Positions 37,571 through 46,658 of a stretch of 60,221 nucleotides of DNA are shown in pieces (the stretch's first letter is position 1; the number at the start of each line of letters is the position of its first letter). The position numbers and the translations under genes were made by a program. The notes below the pieces were generated by a model. The model was given only the letters and a program-made list of their open reading frames with translations, had not been told where the DNA came from and did not search any database. Source of the DNA: Micavibrio sp. (lineage in GTDB: Bacteria; Pseudomonadota; Alphaproteobacteria; Micavibrionales; Micavibrionaceae). The stretch is taken from NCBI GenBank assembly GCA_002695035.1, contig NZNU01000040.1, positions 1 through 60,221 of the forward strand, read 5' to 3'.

Positions 37571-39586
37571 TTACCACCCTTTTAACCGGATAAACAGCCA
37601 TGTCACGATACCGATAACACCCAGCATCATCACAAAAGCATATTGATAGACAAGGCCTGCCTGGAATTTGCTTAAGAGCGACCCACCGCGTCTTGAGATT
37701 TTGGATACGCCGTCCGGTCCCAAACCGTCAATTACGGCCTTGTCACCCTTTTTCCAAAAGACATTTCCGAGACGGAACGTGTTCTTTGTGAAGACCTGAT
37801 TATAAAGCTCATCGAAATACCATTTATTCAGGAACAGTAGATATACAGGCTTGAAAAGCTTTTTAAAACCTCCGGCTATTCCCTCTTTAAACATGTATAT
37901 CAGATATGCAAGCCCGATACCGATAAGACCGACCACCAATGGCGCAAGCTTTACCCAGAGGTCAACATTATGTGCGGCTGTTACCGTATCATTGCCTTCT
38001 AAAATAAACAAAGCGTCACCCCAAAAATCTTCGCTGCCGGGCAATAGTCCCGAGGCGTGAGTTTCAGTACCCGCCTCATGAGAGATTTCAGCATGGGCAC
38101 CACCTTCTTCATGATGGGTGCCGCTTACAAACGGCGTGTAAAATGCCATTCCTGCAAATATTGCACCAATTGCAAGCACACAAAGAGGCACCAGCATAAT
38201 GCGCGGAGACTCATGCACATGATCCTGTACATTTTTGGACGCGCGCGACTTTCCGTGAAAGGTCATCAGTATTAAGCGCCATGTATAAAATGCCGTCATA
38301 AAGGCAGCCGCTATCCCGAACCAGAAAGCCATAGTTCCAAACCAGCTGTTATCTGCGTAAGCCGCTTCCAAGATCATATCCTTGGAATAATATCCGGCAA
38401 ACAAAGGTATCCCGGCAAGGGCAAGGCCGCCAATCCACATAAACGCGTATGTAAAAGGAATTTTTCGCCAGAGACCACCCATGTTGCGCATATCCTGCTC
38501 ATCAGACATTGCGTGAATAACAGAGCCTGCGCCCAGGAATAAAAGCGCTTTGAAAAACGCGTGTGTCATAAGGTGAAATACCGCCGCACCATATGCAGAC
38601 ACCCCAAGTGCAAAGAACATGTAACCCAGCTGGCTCATGGTGGAGTAAGCTATAACCCGCTTAATATCGAATTGAGTCATACCAATAGTTGCCGCAACAA
38701 AGGCAGTTACCGCACCGACTATACAGACAACCATCAATGCAATTGGAGCAAATTCAAAAACAGGTGAAAATCTTGCAACAAGGAAAACACCAGCTGTTAC
38801 CATCGTAGCGGCGTGAATGAGGGCTGACACAGGTGTAGGCCCCTCCATCGCATCGGGCAACCATGTATGAAGGCCAAGCTGCGCCGATTTACCCATAGCC
38901 CCTATAAATAGAAGCAGACAGATCAATGTCAGGGCGTGAATCTCAAAACCGAAAAATTCAAGCACACGACCGGCCTGATCTGGTGCCGCCTCAAAAATCA
39001 CATCAAAGGATATGCTGCCGAAAACGACAAAGCAGGCCATCATACCAAGAGCCAAACCGAAGTCACCAACACGGTTGACGACAAAAGCCTTAATGGCCGC
39101 AGCATTCGCAGAATGTTTTGTGTTCCAGAAGCCGATAAGCAAATATGAGGCTAGCCCCACGCCTTCCCAACCAAAGAAAAGCTGAAGGAGGTTATCGGAA
39201 GTGACCAGCATTAACATGGCAAAAGTAAACAAGCTCAAATAAGCCATGAACCGGCTTTTATGCTTATCATGTGCCATATAGCCAATTGAATAAACATGGA
39301 CACACGCTGAGACTATATTGATGACGCACATCATCACCACGGTCAGCGTGTCCATCTTTAAAGCCCAATCGACACTCAGGCCTCCGGTATGCACCCATTC
39401 TGCAAGTGTTAATGTATAAGGTGCCTGCCCTACTCCGACTTTAAAAAACAGAAATACCGAGCAAATTGCAGAGACGATCACACCTGCACACGTTACAAAT
39501 TGTACTGCCTTGTCACCAATTTCACGACCAAAGCAACCCGCTATTAAAAAAGCAATTAAAGGCAAAAATACGGCTAAATAATCCAT
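37571..39586 (-). CDS. nuoL: NADH-quinone oxidoreductase subunit L
   Basis: NuoL is the distal proton-pumping subunit of complex I with a long lateral helix at its C-terminus. Conserved blocks: LLQLFFGWEGVGLASYLLIGFW (key Glu), GLHTWLPDAMEGPTPVSALIHAATMVTAGVFL and KRVIAYSTMSQLGYMFFALG. A His/Glu-rich soluble loop lies near residues 490-515 (GTHHEEGGAHAEISHEAG), then the lateral helix and last membrane helix. Length 671 is usual. Confidence 0.97.
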   Translation of the reverse strand: MDYLAVFLPLIAFLIAGCFGREIGDKAVQFVTCAGVIVSAICSVFLFFKVGVGQAPYTLTLAEWVHTGGLSVDWALKMDTLTVVMMCVINIVSACVHVYSIGYMAHDKHKSRFMAYLSLFTFAMLMLVTSDNLLQLFFGWEGVGLASYLLIGFWNTKHSANAAAIKAFVVNRVGDFGLALGMMACFVVFGSISFDVIFEAAPDQAGRVLEFFGFEIHALTLICLLLFIGAMGKSAQLGLHTWLPDAMEGPTPVSALIHAATMVTAGVFLVARFSPVFEFAPIALMVVCIVGAVTAFVAATIGMTQFDIKRVIAYSTMSQLGYMFFALGVSAYGAAVFHLMTHAFFKALLFLGAGSVIHAMSDEQDMRNMGGLWRKIPFTYAFMWIGGLALAGIPLFAGYYSKDMILEAAYADNSWFGTMAFWFGIAAAFMTAFYTWRLILMTFHGKSRASKNVQDHVHESPRIMLVPLCVLAIGAIFAGMAFYTPFVSGTHHEEGGAHAEISHEAGTETHASGLLPGSEDFWGDALFILEGNDTVTAAHNVDLWVKLAPLVVGLIGIGLAYLIYMFKEGIAGGFKKLFKPVYLLFLNKWYFDELYNQVFTKNTFRLGNVFWKKGDKAVIDGLGPDGVSKISRRGGSLLSKFQAGLVYQYAFVMMLGVIGIVTWLFIRLKGW

Positions 39587-39590
39587 TGCA

Positions 39591-39902
39591 TTACCCCTTC
39601 AAGCTCGAAATGTCTTCAATGGCAATTGAGCCGCGTGATCTGAAAAACGAAACGAGTATAGCCAGACCGATTGCCGCCTCTGCAGCAGCCACGGTAAGGA
39701 TAAAGAGGCTGAAAACCTGGCCGGATAAATCGTTCAGATAGGCTGAGAAAGCAACAAAGTTGATATTAACCGAAAGAAGGATCAACTCGATAGACATCAG
39801 TATGACAATCACATTTTTCCGGTTAATAAAAATTCCCATTACACCAAGCGTGAAAAGCGCCGATGCCAGAAAAAGGTAATGTATTAAAGTAATCTCAAAC
39901 AT
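39591..39902 (-). CDS. nuoK: NADH-quinone oxidoreductase subunit K
   Basis: NuoK is a three-helix membrane subunit of complex I. It has the conserved buried glutamates in [20 protein letters not shown] (about residues 31-50) and in [15 protein letters not shown] (about 69-83), which form part of the central proton pathway. Length 103 is exact for the family. Between nuoJ and nuoL with five- and four-base gaps. Confidence 0.97.
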   Translation of the reverse strand: MFEITLIHYLFLASALFTLGVMGIFINRKNVIVILMSIELILLSVNINFVAFSAYLNDLSGQVFSLFILTVAAAEAAIGLAILVSFFRSRGSIAIEDISSLKG

Positions 39903-39907
39903 GGGAC

Positions 39908-40507
39908 TTAAACACCTGTCCTTTTTTCAACCTTATGAATCTCAAGAACATCCTCGGGGCGTCTGGAGACCTGATCTCCAACATTCTGACGCTTAACGCC
40001 GGTTCTATGTGTCAGAGTAAGAACAATGGCACCTATCATCGCGACGAGAAGGATCAAACCTGCAGACTGGAAAATGTATATGTAATCTGTGTAAAGCACC
40101 TGGCCTAATGCTTGTGTATTTGTAACATCATCAGTAACAGCCTGAGTTTCAAAACGCCCTTCCCCAAAAACAGCCCGGAAAAGAAGCAGCAATTCAGCAA
40201 GGAGGACCACCCCTAAAACTATTCCGATGGGGGCATATTTAACAACACCTTCGCGCAGCCTCGAAAAATCAATATCCAGCATCATAACAACGAAGAGGAA
40301 AAGCACCGCCACAGCGCCTACATAAGCAATGACCAAAATCATGGCCACAAATTCTGCACCGAGCATCAGGAACAACCCGGCCGCATTAAAGAAAGCCAGG
40401 ATCAGACATAAAACAGAGTGAACCGGATTTTTCAATGTAATGACCGCCGTCGCGCTTAAAAGCATGACAGAGGCAAATAAATAAAAAACAACGGCTTGAA
40501 CAATCAT
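39908..40507 (-). CDS. nuoJ: NADH-quinone oxidoreductase subunit J
   Basis: NuoJ is a membrane subunit of complex I lying next to the quinone chamber. Five helices are visible in 199 residues; helix 3 reads [24 protein letters not shown], the conserved segment whose pi-bulge changes shape on turnover. The C-terminus after the last helix is basic. It heads the detached nuoJKLMN-birA-coaX-rnj unit, since a plus-strand gene separates it from nuoI. Confidence 0.96.
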   Translation of the reverse strand: MIVQAVVFYLFASVMLLSATAVITLKNPVHSVLCLILAFFNAAGLFLMLGAEFVAMILVIAYVGAVAVLFLFVVMMLDIDFSRLREGVVKYAPIGIVLGVVLLAELLLLFRAVFGEGRFETQAVTDDVTNTQALGQVLYTDYIYIFQSAGLILLVAMIGAIVLTLTHRTGVKRQNVGDQVSRRPEDVLEIHKVEKRTGV

Positions 40508-40550
40508 GAGGTGATCCGCGAATTGTGTTTAATAAACATATATGAAGTGT

Positions 40551-40578
40551 TTTATAGATTCCTCATATACAGTGCAAG
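40551..40578 (-). promoter_or_regulatory. Possible promoter of the nuoJ-N unit
   Basis: The minus strand of the divergent gap reads CTTGCA (40573-40578), 16 bases, TATAAA (40551-40556), ending 44 bases before the nuoJ start. Spacing is a little short, as for the candidate at bamA. If real it would give nuoJ-N a separate promoter. Confidence 0.3.
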
Positions 40579-40672
40579 GGGCAAAGCAGGATTTCCCCAA
40601 AAGTTATTTGCCTTTTTAAAAGAATAATTTACTTTTAAAACATAAGTTTAAGAAAATTAAGGAAAAATAGAT

Positions 40673-42004
40673 ATGCCTCGCTGGAAATGGCTTATAACAA
40701 AAATAACAAACCGCTTGTGGTTCAGGTCAAGTATCTTCTGCCTTGCTGGTATCGGTAGCGCATTATTGGCTCTTTACGGGAAAACCTTCATTCCAGATGA
40801 GTTTTCAAGAACGCTCGAGCCTGGAGCCATTGAGGACATTCTTAATATTATTGCCTCCAGTATGCTGGCTGTCACAATTTTCTCACTAACAACAATGGTA
40901 GCCGCGTTCAGGGCTGTTACAGATAACGCAACGCCACGTTCCACAAAACTTCTTATCAGTGACCGTGCCGCGCAAAATGCCCTCTCAACATTTTTAGGCT
41001 CTTTCATATTTTCTTTGGTTGGCATCATCACGATTAAGCTTGGACTTTATGAAGATTCGGGCAGGATAATCTTATTTGTTATCACTATCGGTGTTATAAC
41101 CCTGGTTGTGGCCACAATGTTAAGCTGGATTGAATATCTTATTAAGCTAGGCCGCGTAGGTGAGACCATTAAAAGGATAGAACAGGCGGCAACCGAGGCG
41201 ATAAGCAATACCGCCAAAGACCCTTATTTCGGGGCAAAACCTTTTAATCAAGACAAGGATAAACCTCCCTCGAAAGTCACCGAAGTCTATCAAAATAAAA
41301 TCGGCTACCTTCAGCATATAGATATGGCTTCTTTAAATTCTGTTTGTGACGATCAGGGAGTTGAAATATATGTCAATATAATTCCAGGCTCATTCTGTGA
41401 CGGCAGTACGTCTATAGCTTCTGTTAAAGGAACTTGCGGTGATGATGATATCGACAAGATCAGAAACGCATTTATGATCGATGAAGTCAGATCTTTCACA
41501 CAAGATCCACGCTATGGTCTGATTGTTTTATCAGAGATCGCGTCAAAAGCCTTATCACCGGGAATAAACGACCCAGGAACCGCCATAGCGGTTATAGTCT
41601 CAATGACGCGTATCTTATCATATTGGCAGAACAAGAAAGAGCCGATCAGTAGCGAAGAAAAGGACAAGCTCGAGAATAAAGACGGGTCACAAAACGGTGA
41701 CAGTGATGGAATACCTGTTATTAAATATCCGTCCATCCATATGCCATGTGTCGATGTATCAAGTATGTTTAACGGTGCCTTCAACGCAATTGCCCGTGAC
41801 GGGGCATCCATTTTAGAAGTTCAGCTTTACCTGCAAAAATCCTTTAAATCTCTCTCGGAAATGGCCGCTGATGATTTTAAAGAGAATGCAGAGAGGCATT
41901 CCTATCTATCATATCAACGCGCTTTGGCTGAGATGAGTATTCAGGAAGATAAAGACCGGTTGAAAGAAATTGTCCTAAGAAAAACAAAGCCCAAAAGCGT
42001 TTGA
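40673..42004 (+). CDS. DUF2254 membrane protein
   Basis: A 443-residue inner-membrane protein of the DUF2254 family (function not established). Four hydrophobic helices cover about residues 15-165, including SSMLAVTIFSLTTMVAAF and the following AVTDNATPRSTKLLISDRAAQNALSTFLGSFIFSLVGI, which is characteristic. The soluble C-terminal half has GLIVLSEIASKALSPGINDPGTAIAV, the second hallmark. A Glu/Asp/Ser-rich loop (about 322-345) interrupts it. AAGGA lies eight bases before the ATG. It is on the plus strand between nuoI and nuoJ, which are both on the minus strand, and ends four bases from the nuoI stop. No terminator is visible at that junction. Confidence 0.9.
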   Translation: MPRWKWLITKITNRLWFRSSIFCLAGIGSALLALYGKTFIPDEFSRTLEPGAIEDILNIIASSMLAVTIFSLTTMVAAFRAVTDNATPRSTKLLISDRAAQNALSTFLGSFIFSLVGIITIKLGLYEDSGRIILFVITIGVITLVVATMLSWIEYLIKLGRVGETIKRIEQAATEAISNTAKDPYFGAKPFNQDKDKPPSKVTEVYQNKIGYLQHIDMASLNSVCDDQGVEIYVNIIPGSFCDGSTSIASVKGTCGDDDIDKIRNAFMIDEVRSFTQDPRYGLIVLSEIASKALSPGINDPGTAIAVIVSMTRILSYWQNKKEPISSEEKDKLENKDGSQNGDSDGIPVIKYPSIHMPCVDVSSMFNGAFNAIARDGASILEVQLYLQKSFKSLSEMAADDFKENAERHSYLSYQRALAEMSIQEDKDRLKEIVLRKTKPKSV

Positions 42005-42008
42005 GTTT

Positions 42009-42491
42009 TTATCTGTAAGGGGCATCCGCTGCAAGGTTTGCCGCAAGCTGGGCTTCCCATTTATCTCCATTATCAAGCAGTTTTTGCTTGTTATAATAAA
42101 GCTCTTCGCGGGTTTCTGTAGAAAACTCAAAATTAGGCCCTTCCACGATCGCATCAACCGGACAGGCTTCCTGACACAATCCGCAATAGATACATTTTGT
42201 CATATCAATATCATAACGCGTTGTGCGTCTTGATCCATCAGCACGAGGCTCGGATTCGATCGTTATTGCAAGAGCGGGGCAAATTGCTTCGCACAGCTTA
42301 CAGGCTATGCAACGCTCTTCTCCATTCGGATAACGTCGAAGTGCGTGCTCACCGCGAAAACGTGGTGAAATAGGTCCCTTCTCAAACGGATAGTTAATTG
42401 TAGCTCTTGGCACAAAAAACATGTATTTCAGGGTTAACAGCATACCCTTGGCTATTTCTTTAAGAAGAAGAGAATTTAAAAAATTATTCAT
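42009..42491 (-). CDS. nuoI: NADH-quinone oxidoreductase subunit I
   Basis: NuoI carries clusters N6a and N6b of complex I, passing electrons to NuoB. Two CxxCxxCxxxCP motifs are intact: Cys61, 64, 67, 71 and Cys100, 103, 106, 110. Length 160 is typical for Alphaproteobacteria. It ends the nuoA-I segment; downstream lies the oppositely oriented DUF2254 gene. Confidence 0.97.
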   Translation of the reverse strand: MNNFLNSLLLKEIAKGMLLTLKYMFFVPRATINYPFEKGPISPRFRGEHALRRYPNGEERCIACKLCEAICPALAITIESEPRADGSRRTTRYDIDMTKCIYCGLCQEACPVDAIVEGPNFEFSTETREELYYNKQKLLDNGDKWEAQLAANLAADAPYR

Positions 42492-42507
42492 GCTCTTAGA
42501 ACCTTGC

Positions 42508-42996
42508 TTATGCAGGCCTCCTTAGATCGTTATTCCATTTGTATTTTAAATCATCATCGATTGCTGCAACACCGCGCAATCCCTCATCCAATATAGTCGG
42601 TATTGACAAATCTATAATTCCTAGAGGGGATTGGTCACGACAATAGTCCGTTTCTTTGAAAGAGAAAAGCTCCCCATAGCCCTCCTGCTTCCAAAAACTT
42701 TGCCTGCTTAATATTTCACTTACCGGGTTATCTTTATGAAAGGGAAGTATGATTTCTGTATAGCCGGCCTGAGCAGCCTCTGATTTCAAAAGCGAAAGTA
42801 TTGCCCCCATCTGATCTAGAGGTTTTTTATTAACCCAATGATTTTCAGGGTAGGTTAAATCTATCCAGGTGGATGCCGTACCAAGATAGCGCGTTAGACC
42901 TACCAGTGTCGGTGATTGTGGCATTTCTGAAAATGTCTGGGTACTGGCCCGTCTAAAAGTATCGGATAATTCTATCAGATCAAGTGGCTTACTCAT
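42508..42996 (-). CDS. Unrecognised protein between nuoH and nuoI
   Basis: A 162-residue soluble protein with no family that I recognise, three bases after nuoH and 16 before nuoI, so it is co-transcribed with both. It has no signal peptide or membrane helix. Patterned beta segments ([45 protein letters not shown]) might suggest an alpha/beta fold such as GNAT, but this is a guess. One cysteine only (TDYCRD), so an iron-sulfur role is unlikely. It could be an assembly factor, an accessory protein or a passenger gene. Confidence 0.7.
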   Translation of the reverse strand: MSKPLDLIELSDTFRRASTQTFSEMPQSPTLVGLTRYLGTASTWIDLTYPENHWVNKKPLDQMGAILSLLKSEAAQAGYTEIILPFHKDNPVSEILSRQSFWKQEGYGELFSFKETDYCRDQSPLGIIDLSIPTILDEGLRGVAAIDDDLKYKWNNDLRRPA

Positions 42997-42999
42997 AAA

Positions 43000-44013
43000 T
43001 CACATCCCCGGCAATTGATTAGTGTAGATGAGGAAACCGGAGACGACAAGAACCCAGAGAAGCGTTAGAGGAAGGAAAACTTTCCAGCCCAGCCTCATTA
43101 GCTGATCATAACGATATCTTGGGAATGTAGCTCTTGACCATATAAAGAAGAATAATATCAGGCAGGTTTTAAGGATAAACCAGATATATCCCGGCACAAA
43201 TGACAGAAATTCAATTCCAAACGGAACCTTCCAACCACCCAAAAACAAAATGGTTGTCATCGCACTCATCAAAATCATGTTGATATATTCACCAAGGAAA
43301 AATAGCGCAAAAGTGAAAGAAGAGTATTCAACCATGAACCCGCCAGACAGCTCCGACTCCCCTTCTGGTAAGTCAAAAGGCGCGCGGTTTGTCTCTGCCA
43401 ATATCGAGACAAGGAAAATAATGAGCATTGGGAATAAAAGAACACTCATTCCAAAACTGCGTTCCGCCAGAACAATTTCCGTAAGGTTTTGGGAACCACA
43501 ACACAGCAATACTGTCACGATGACCAGCCCCATAGAAACTTCATAAGAGACCATCTGTGATGCAGAGCGCATCGCACCAAGAAACGCATAGCGGGAATTC
43601 GATCCCCAACCTGCCATCACAACACCATATACCCCCATCGAGGATATTGCGAAAAGATAAAGAATACCCACATTGATATCTGCAAGAGCAAGACCGACAT
43701 CAACAGGAATAACGGCCCAGGCAGCCAGAGCGAGCGTAAATGTCAACATAGGCGCAATCAGGAAAACCCCTTTATTGGCCTGCGTCGGCATAATGGTTTC
43801 TTTGGTTAACAACTTTATGCCGTCAGCAATTGGCTGAAGAAGACCAAATGGGCCGACGGTCATCGGTCCCTGTCTGCGTTGCATCGCTCCCATAACTTTG
43901 CGCTCTGCATAGGTCATATAGGCCATACCACCCATTACGACGCTAATCGTAATGCTGATATGGAGTAAAATCATTGCAAAGGGTTGACCGTATGAGTTCC
44001 AGAATTCCAGCAT
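43000..44013 (-). CDS. nuoH: NADH-quinone oxidoreductase subunit H
   Basis: NuoH forms the quinone entry chamber at the junction of the two arms of complex I. Eight helices in 337 residues. Conserved segments include [30 protein letters not shown]-type loop 1 (about 36-65), [21 protein letters not shown] (quinone site, about 205-225) and [18 protein letters not shown] near the end. Preceded by a MazG-like gene and followed by an unrecognised gene, each at three bases. Confidence 0.97.
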   Translation of the reverse strand: MLEFWNSYGQPFAMILLHISITISVVMGGMAYMTYAERKVMGAMQRRQGPMTVGPFGLLQPIADGIKLLTKETIMPTQANKGVFLIAPMLTFTLALAAWAVIPVDVGLALADINVGILYLFAISSMGVYGVVMAGWGSNSRYAFLGAMRSASQMVSYEVSMGLVIVTVLLCCGSQNLTEIVLAERSFGMSVLLFPMLIIFLVSILAETNRAPFDLPEGESELSGGFMVEYSSFTFALFFLGEYINMILMSAMTTILFLGGWKVPFGIEFLSFVPGYIWFILKTCLILFFFIWSRATFPRYRYDQLMRLGWKVFLPLTLLWVLVVSGFLIYTNQLPGM

Positions 44014-44016
44014 GTT

Positions 44017-44430
44017 TTAAGCAGCCTCTTCTTTTTCAAAATCTGACATCACTTTTTCAATATCGGGAGGCAGGTAATTCGGGCCCTTCATCACCTTCCC
44101 ATCACTTTCACGGCGAATGGGCTTACCATCCTCACCCAGCTTACTCATATTTGCCCGGTGTACCTCGGTGAATGCTACTTCTTTTAGATTTTGAAGGCCG
44201 AAAGAAAGATATGCACCATCCAGTACGTATTGCAAATCTGTCAGAGCATCCAGAACTTCGACAATGTCTTTTTGTTCCAATGCTTCTTTTAACTCATCAA
44301 GCTCCTCAGCAAGCAGATTGATCCTTAGAAGATTTGTTTTCTCATCGGAAATATCAACCGCTTCACTTACAGGCAGCCCGTAAGCTCTGTGAAATTCAGC
44401 GACTCTTTCAAGAGTTGTTTCTTTAGACAT
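44017..44430 (-). CDS. MazG/PRA-PH-like NTP pyrophosphohydrolase
   Basis: A 137-residue all-alpha protein resembling the PRA-PH/MazG-like pyrophosphohydrolases. The metal-binding pattern is seen as NLLAEELDELKEAL (Glu42, Glu43, Glu46) and VEVLDALTDLQYVLDGAYL (Glu58, Asp61, Asp65). The C-terminal half carries HRANMSKLGEDGKPIRR and KGPNYLPPDIE, typical of phage-type MazG-like members. It probably hydrolyses a nucleoside triphosphate to monophosphate and PPi; the substrate is unknown. It lies between nuoG (one base) and nuoH (three bases), an unusual place for a nucleotide-pool enzyme. Confidence 0.8.
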   Translation of the reverse strand: MSKETTLERVAEFHRAYGLPVSEAVDISDEKTNLLRINLLAEELDELKEALEQKDIVEVLDALTDLQYVLDGAYLSFGLQNLKEVAFTEVHRANMSKLGEDGKPIRRESDGKVMKGPNYLPPDIEKVMSDFEKEEAA

Positions 44431-44431
44431 T

Positions 44432-46465
44432 TTAAGCAGCCTTCTCGTTTAAGGGTTTTAGTATGAACTCTTCATAGCATTGATGCATTGTATTAGAAGC
44501 ACGACAAATGCTGTTTGCCAGATAGAAACCATCTGTGTCTACTTTTATATCAACATCCCCTATTTTTCCATTGGATGAGGCACTTACCCATTCCCCTTCA
44601 GGCAAAACATCAACATTTTGATACTCTGAAAATTCTTTATAGATACGCTCTCTTAGCTCATAGTGGCTCGAATAAGAAAAGGTTTTGTTCAGTTTTTCAG
44701 ACAAGGCACGAAGAATTCTCCAATCTTCCTTTGCCTGGCCGGGTGCAAAAACTGCGCGTTTACCCAGCTGCACACGCCCTTCTGTATTAACAAGAAGGAA
44801 GTCTTTTTCAGTAAAGGCTGAGCCAGGTAAAATAACATCGGCACGATGTGCACCTCGGTCTCCGTGATGCCCCTGATAAATTACAAAAGCATCTTTTGAA
44901 ATAGTTTCAACTACTTTTGAATCTGCATTGAGAAGATATACAACCTCTGATTTTTTAAGATCAAAGTCACTTACCAGCCCCATATCCAAGGCTGCGGTGG
45001 TGGCTGCATGTGCATGGACAACATTAAAGCCATTCCAATCATTGTCCTTATTAATAACACCGATTTTTTCAGCTAATGCCACTGTCGCTTTGTGAATATC
45101 CTCACCATCTTTGTGCTGAAGGGCCTCACTGCCCAGCAAAATCAAAGGCTTTTCTGCTGATTTAAACTCTTTGGCAAAACCGGATCTGGCAGAACCTATT
45201 TTGTCGATTTCCTTCAGGTTGTTACCAAGATACTCACAAGGATAGCCAAGGTCTATTTCCTGTCCGATCATCGCAATAGGAATACGTTTTTCAAGCCAGG
45301 TCTTGCGAATGCGTGCATTCAACAAGGCAGCATCATGTCTTGGGTTAAAGCCAATGATAAGTATTGCATCAGCATTCTCAACACCAGCAATCCCGGAATT
45401 CATAATATAATGCCCGCGACTTGCGGTAGAAAGCATCATCCCGTGCGGGACAGCAGATATATGCTTTACATCAAGAGCATCAGCGAGGTCCTTAAAAGCG
45501 ACAAGGTCTTCTACCACGCATAAGCCCCCTGCCCGCATGCCGATTTTGGAAGCAGGCACCTTCTGTAATCTTGTTGCACATAATGATAGGGCGTCTTCCC
45601 AGCTGCATTCCTCAAGCTTACCTTTTGCATTTCGCATATAAGGTCTATCGAGTCTGCGCTTTTTCAAGCCATCATAGGAAAAACGCGTACGGTCATCAAT
45701 CCATTCCTCATTGACGTCTTCATGCAAACGGGGCAAAACACGCATTACCTCTCCACCACGGCTATCAACACGTATATTACTGCCAAGACCGTTATGGACA
45801 TCAATGGTCTCTGTTTTTGTAAGCTCCCACGGGCGCGCTTTGTAAGCGTAAGGTTTATTGGTCAGGGCCCCGACAGGGCAAATATCGATCATATTACCGG
45901 AAAGCTCTGTAGTAACAGCCTTTTCAATAAAGGTACCGATTTCAACATCTTCACCGCGATTAAGAAGGCCAAGCTCCGGAGTGCCCGCAACCTCTTCGCC
46001 AAATCTGACACATCTGGTACATTGGATACAGCGTGTCATAATCGTTTTAATTAAAGGGCCTAAATCCTTATTGGGAACGGCACGTTTTGACTCACGGTAG
46101 CGGGAACGGTCGAAACCATATCCCATGGCCTGATCCTGCAAATCACATTCCCCACCCTGATCACAAATCGGGCAATCAAGCGGATGGTTGATAAGGAGCA
46201 TTTCCATCACACCACGGCGCGCTTTCTTTACGACATCGGACTCGGTTTCAACTTCCATGCCGTCACCCGCAGCCATCGCGCAAGAGGCAACCGGCTTGGG
46301 TGCTCCCTTAACCTCGACGAGACACATGCGGCAGTTGGCAGGCACACTCAAGCGGTCATGGTAGCAAAAACGAGGTATCTCATAGCCGACCTGCTCTGCG
46401 GCCTGCAAAATAGATGTGCCGTTTTCGACTTCGACTTCTGTTCCATTTATCTTTAACTTAGGCAT
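44432..46465 (-). CDS. nuoG: NADH-quinone oxidoreductase subunit G
   Basis: NuoG is the largest peripheral subunit of complex I. The N-terminal ferredoxin domain holds the 2Fe-2S ligands Cys34, 45, 48 and 62; next the His94/Cys98/Cys101/Cys107 cluster and the CxxCxxC (146, 149, 152) plus Cys196 cluster. A molybdopterin-oxidoreductase-like domain follows without cofactor residues. The extra N7 cluster motif seen in E. coli is not evident. Length 677 is usual for Alphaproteobacteria. Confidence 0.96.
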   Translation of the reverse strand: MPKLKINGTEVEVENGTSILQAAEQVGYEIPRFCYHDRLSVPANCRMCLVEVKGAPKPVASCAMAAGDGMEVETESDVVKKARRGVMEMLLINHPLDCPICDQGGECDLQDQAMGYGFDRSRYRESKRAVPNKDLGPLIKTIMTRCIQCTRCVRFGEEVAGTPELGLLNRGEDVEIGTFIEKAVTTELSGNMIDICPVGALTNKPYAYKARPWELTKTETIDVHNGLGSNIRVDSRGGEVMRVLPRLHEDVNEEWIDDRTRFSYDGLKKRRLDRPYMRNAKGKLEECSWEDALSLCATRLQKVPASKIGMRAGGLCVVEDLVAFKDLADALDVKHISAVPHGMMLSTASRGHYIMNSGIAGVENADAILIIGFNPRHDAALLNARIRKTWLEKRIPIAMIGQEIDLGYPCEYLGNNLKEIDKIGSARSGFAKEFKSAEKPLILLGSEALQHKDGEDIHKATVALAEKIGVINKDNDWNGFNVVHAHAATTAALDMGLVSDFDLKKSEVVYLLNADSKVVETISKDAFVIYQGHHGDRGAHRADVILPGSAFTEKDFLLVNTEGRVQLGKRAVFAPGQAKEDWRILRALSEKLNKTFSYSSHYELRERIYKEFSEYQNVDVLPEGEWVSASSNGKIGDVDIKVDTDGFYLANSICRASNTMHQCYEEFILKPLNEKAA

Positions 46466-46469
46466 ATCT

Positions 46470-46658
46470 CTACCTTCTACATGATCGGCAATTGGTTTCT
46501 TCCGGCCGGTTGCGTTTCAAGGCCGCATCCATAATATCTTTTCTGACAACTGTAATTTCTGAGCTGCCGGCTCTAAAAGTAAAAGTCAAAGGCATCACTG
46601 GACGCTCTATATCGTGCCCACATTTACATTTTCTGCTTTGACTTGTCACCTGTGCCAT
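46470..46658 (-). CDS. Small four-cysteine protein between nuoF and nuoG
   Basis: A 62-residue basic protein, not recognised. Its start overlaps the nuoF stop by one base (TAATG), with AAAGGCAG just upstream, and its stop is four bases before the nuoG start, so coupled translation is likely. Two cysteine pairs, CKCG (Cys11, Cys13) near the N-terminus and CRSC (Cys57, Cys60) at the end, could bind zinc or an iron-sulfur cluster. The middle is a hydrophobic/basic patterned segment (MPLTFTFRAGSSEITVVRKDI). A role in complex I assembly is only suggested by position. Confidence 0.65.
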   Translation of the reverse strand: MAQVTSQSRKCKCGHDIERPVMPLTFTFRAGSSEITVVRKDIMDAALKRNRPEETNCRSCRR

